From Bin87 sp034428455 (lineage in GTDB: Bacteria > Chloroflexota > Dehalococcoidia > Lucifugimonadales > UBA3495): a stretch of 64,000 nt of DNA. Shown in pieces: positions 63,982-64,000 of the stretch. The notes under the pieces were generated by a model. That model was given only the letters and a program-made list of their open reading frames with translations. It searched no databases and was not told the DNA's origin. How positions within the stretch are numbered: position 1 is the first letter of the stretch; every line of letters begins with the position of its first letter. Location of the stretch: the NCBI GenBank assembly GCA_034428455.1, contig DAOUHZ010000001.1, positions 1 through 64,000 of the forward strand, written 5' to 3'. The translations under genes and the position numbers were made by a program.

Positions 63982-64000
63982 CGATGCTTGACAAGGAATG

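Overview
The window is G+C-rich bacterial chromosome with tightly packed genes on both strands, many Shine-Dalgarno sites of the AGGAGG type, and GTG/TTG starts. No rRNA, tRNA or CRISPR array was found. The gene mix suggests a free-living or host-associated marine/soil Chloroflexota, perhaps of the SAR202/Dehalococcoidia type. It includes a flavin-dependent LLM oxidoreductase, an HpaB-type monooxygenase, CaiB/BaiF, MmgE/PrpD, a GMC oxidoreductase, an amidase, nickel superoxide dismutase, phosphatidylinositol-type lipid synthesis, and giant repeat-rich surface proteins. The assignment is an inference from gene content; no phylogenetic marker was compared.

Layout. 1-9 kb: an orphan istB at the edge and two giant exported proteins on the minus strand, one with propeller-like repeats plus cadherin/Ig-like domains and one with six ~120-residue repeats. 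10-17 kb: LLM oxidoreductase, HpaB-like hydroxylase, VOC, RidA and Gfo/Idh/MocA genes, then a nuclease-like gene flanked by matching hairpins. 18-22 kb: ProV/ProW-type ABC transporter and tgt. 22-32 kb: TauE/SafE exporter, a NYN-domain protein, an aroK-DUF429-aroB cluster, a VOC gene, an enoyl-CoA hydratase/pcm pair with two small membrane proteins, ilvD and an alcohol dehydrogenase. 32-35 kb: a duplicated antitoxin-like protein paired with a retropepsin-like protease, sodN, and two decayed IS1182-type transposases. 35-38 kb: an inositol-phosphate synthase with an N-terminal helix-turn-helix, plus a CDP-alcohol phosphatidyltransferase. 38-47 kb: catabolic oxidoreductases, amidase, CoA transferase, MmgE/PrpD and acyl-CoA dehydrogenase. 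47-51 kb: ferritin-like protein, copper P-type ATPase, coiled-coil membrane protein and YHS protein. 51-64 kb: secA, rplY, unknown pairs, truncated genes at a junction, a hydroxyacid dehydrogenase, and a membrane protein-ispF-cysS-coiled coil-FAD oxidase run.

The strongest unannotated signals follow. (1) A helix-turn-helix domain is fused to inositol-phosphate synthase, with a perfect 17-bp palindrome between the -35 and -10 boxes of its own promoter and a predicted leaderless start, which suggests autoregulation by a biosynthetic enzyme. (2) A 137-bp MITE family has 18-bp terminal inverted repeats and 9-10-bp target duplications. Several copies sit exactly at neighbouring stop codons, and one half-copy carries the likely aroK start. 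(3) A PD-(D/E)XK-like gene is bounded by inverted copies of a hairpin whose stem co-varies. (4) Two distant coiled-coil membrane proteins share a C-terminal signature.
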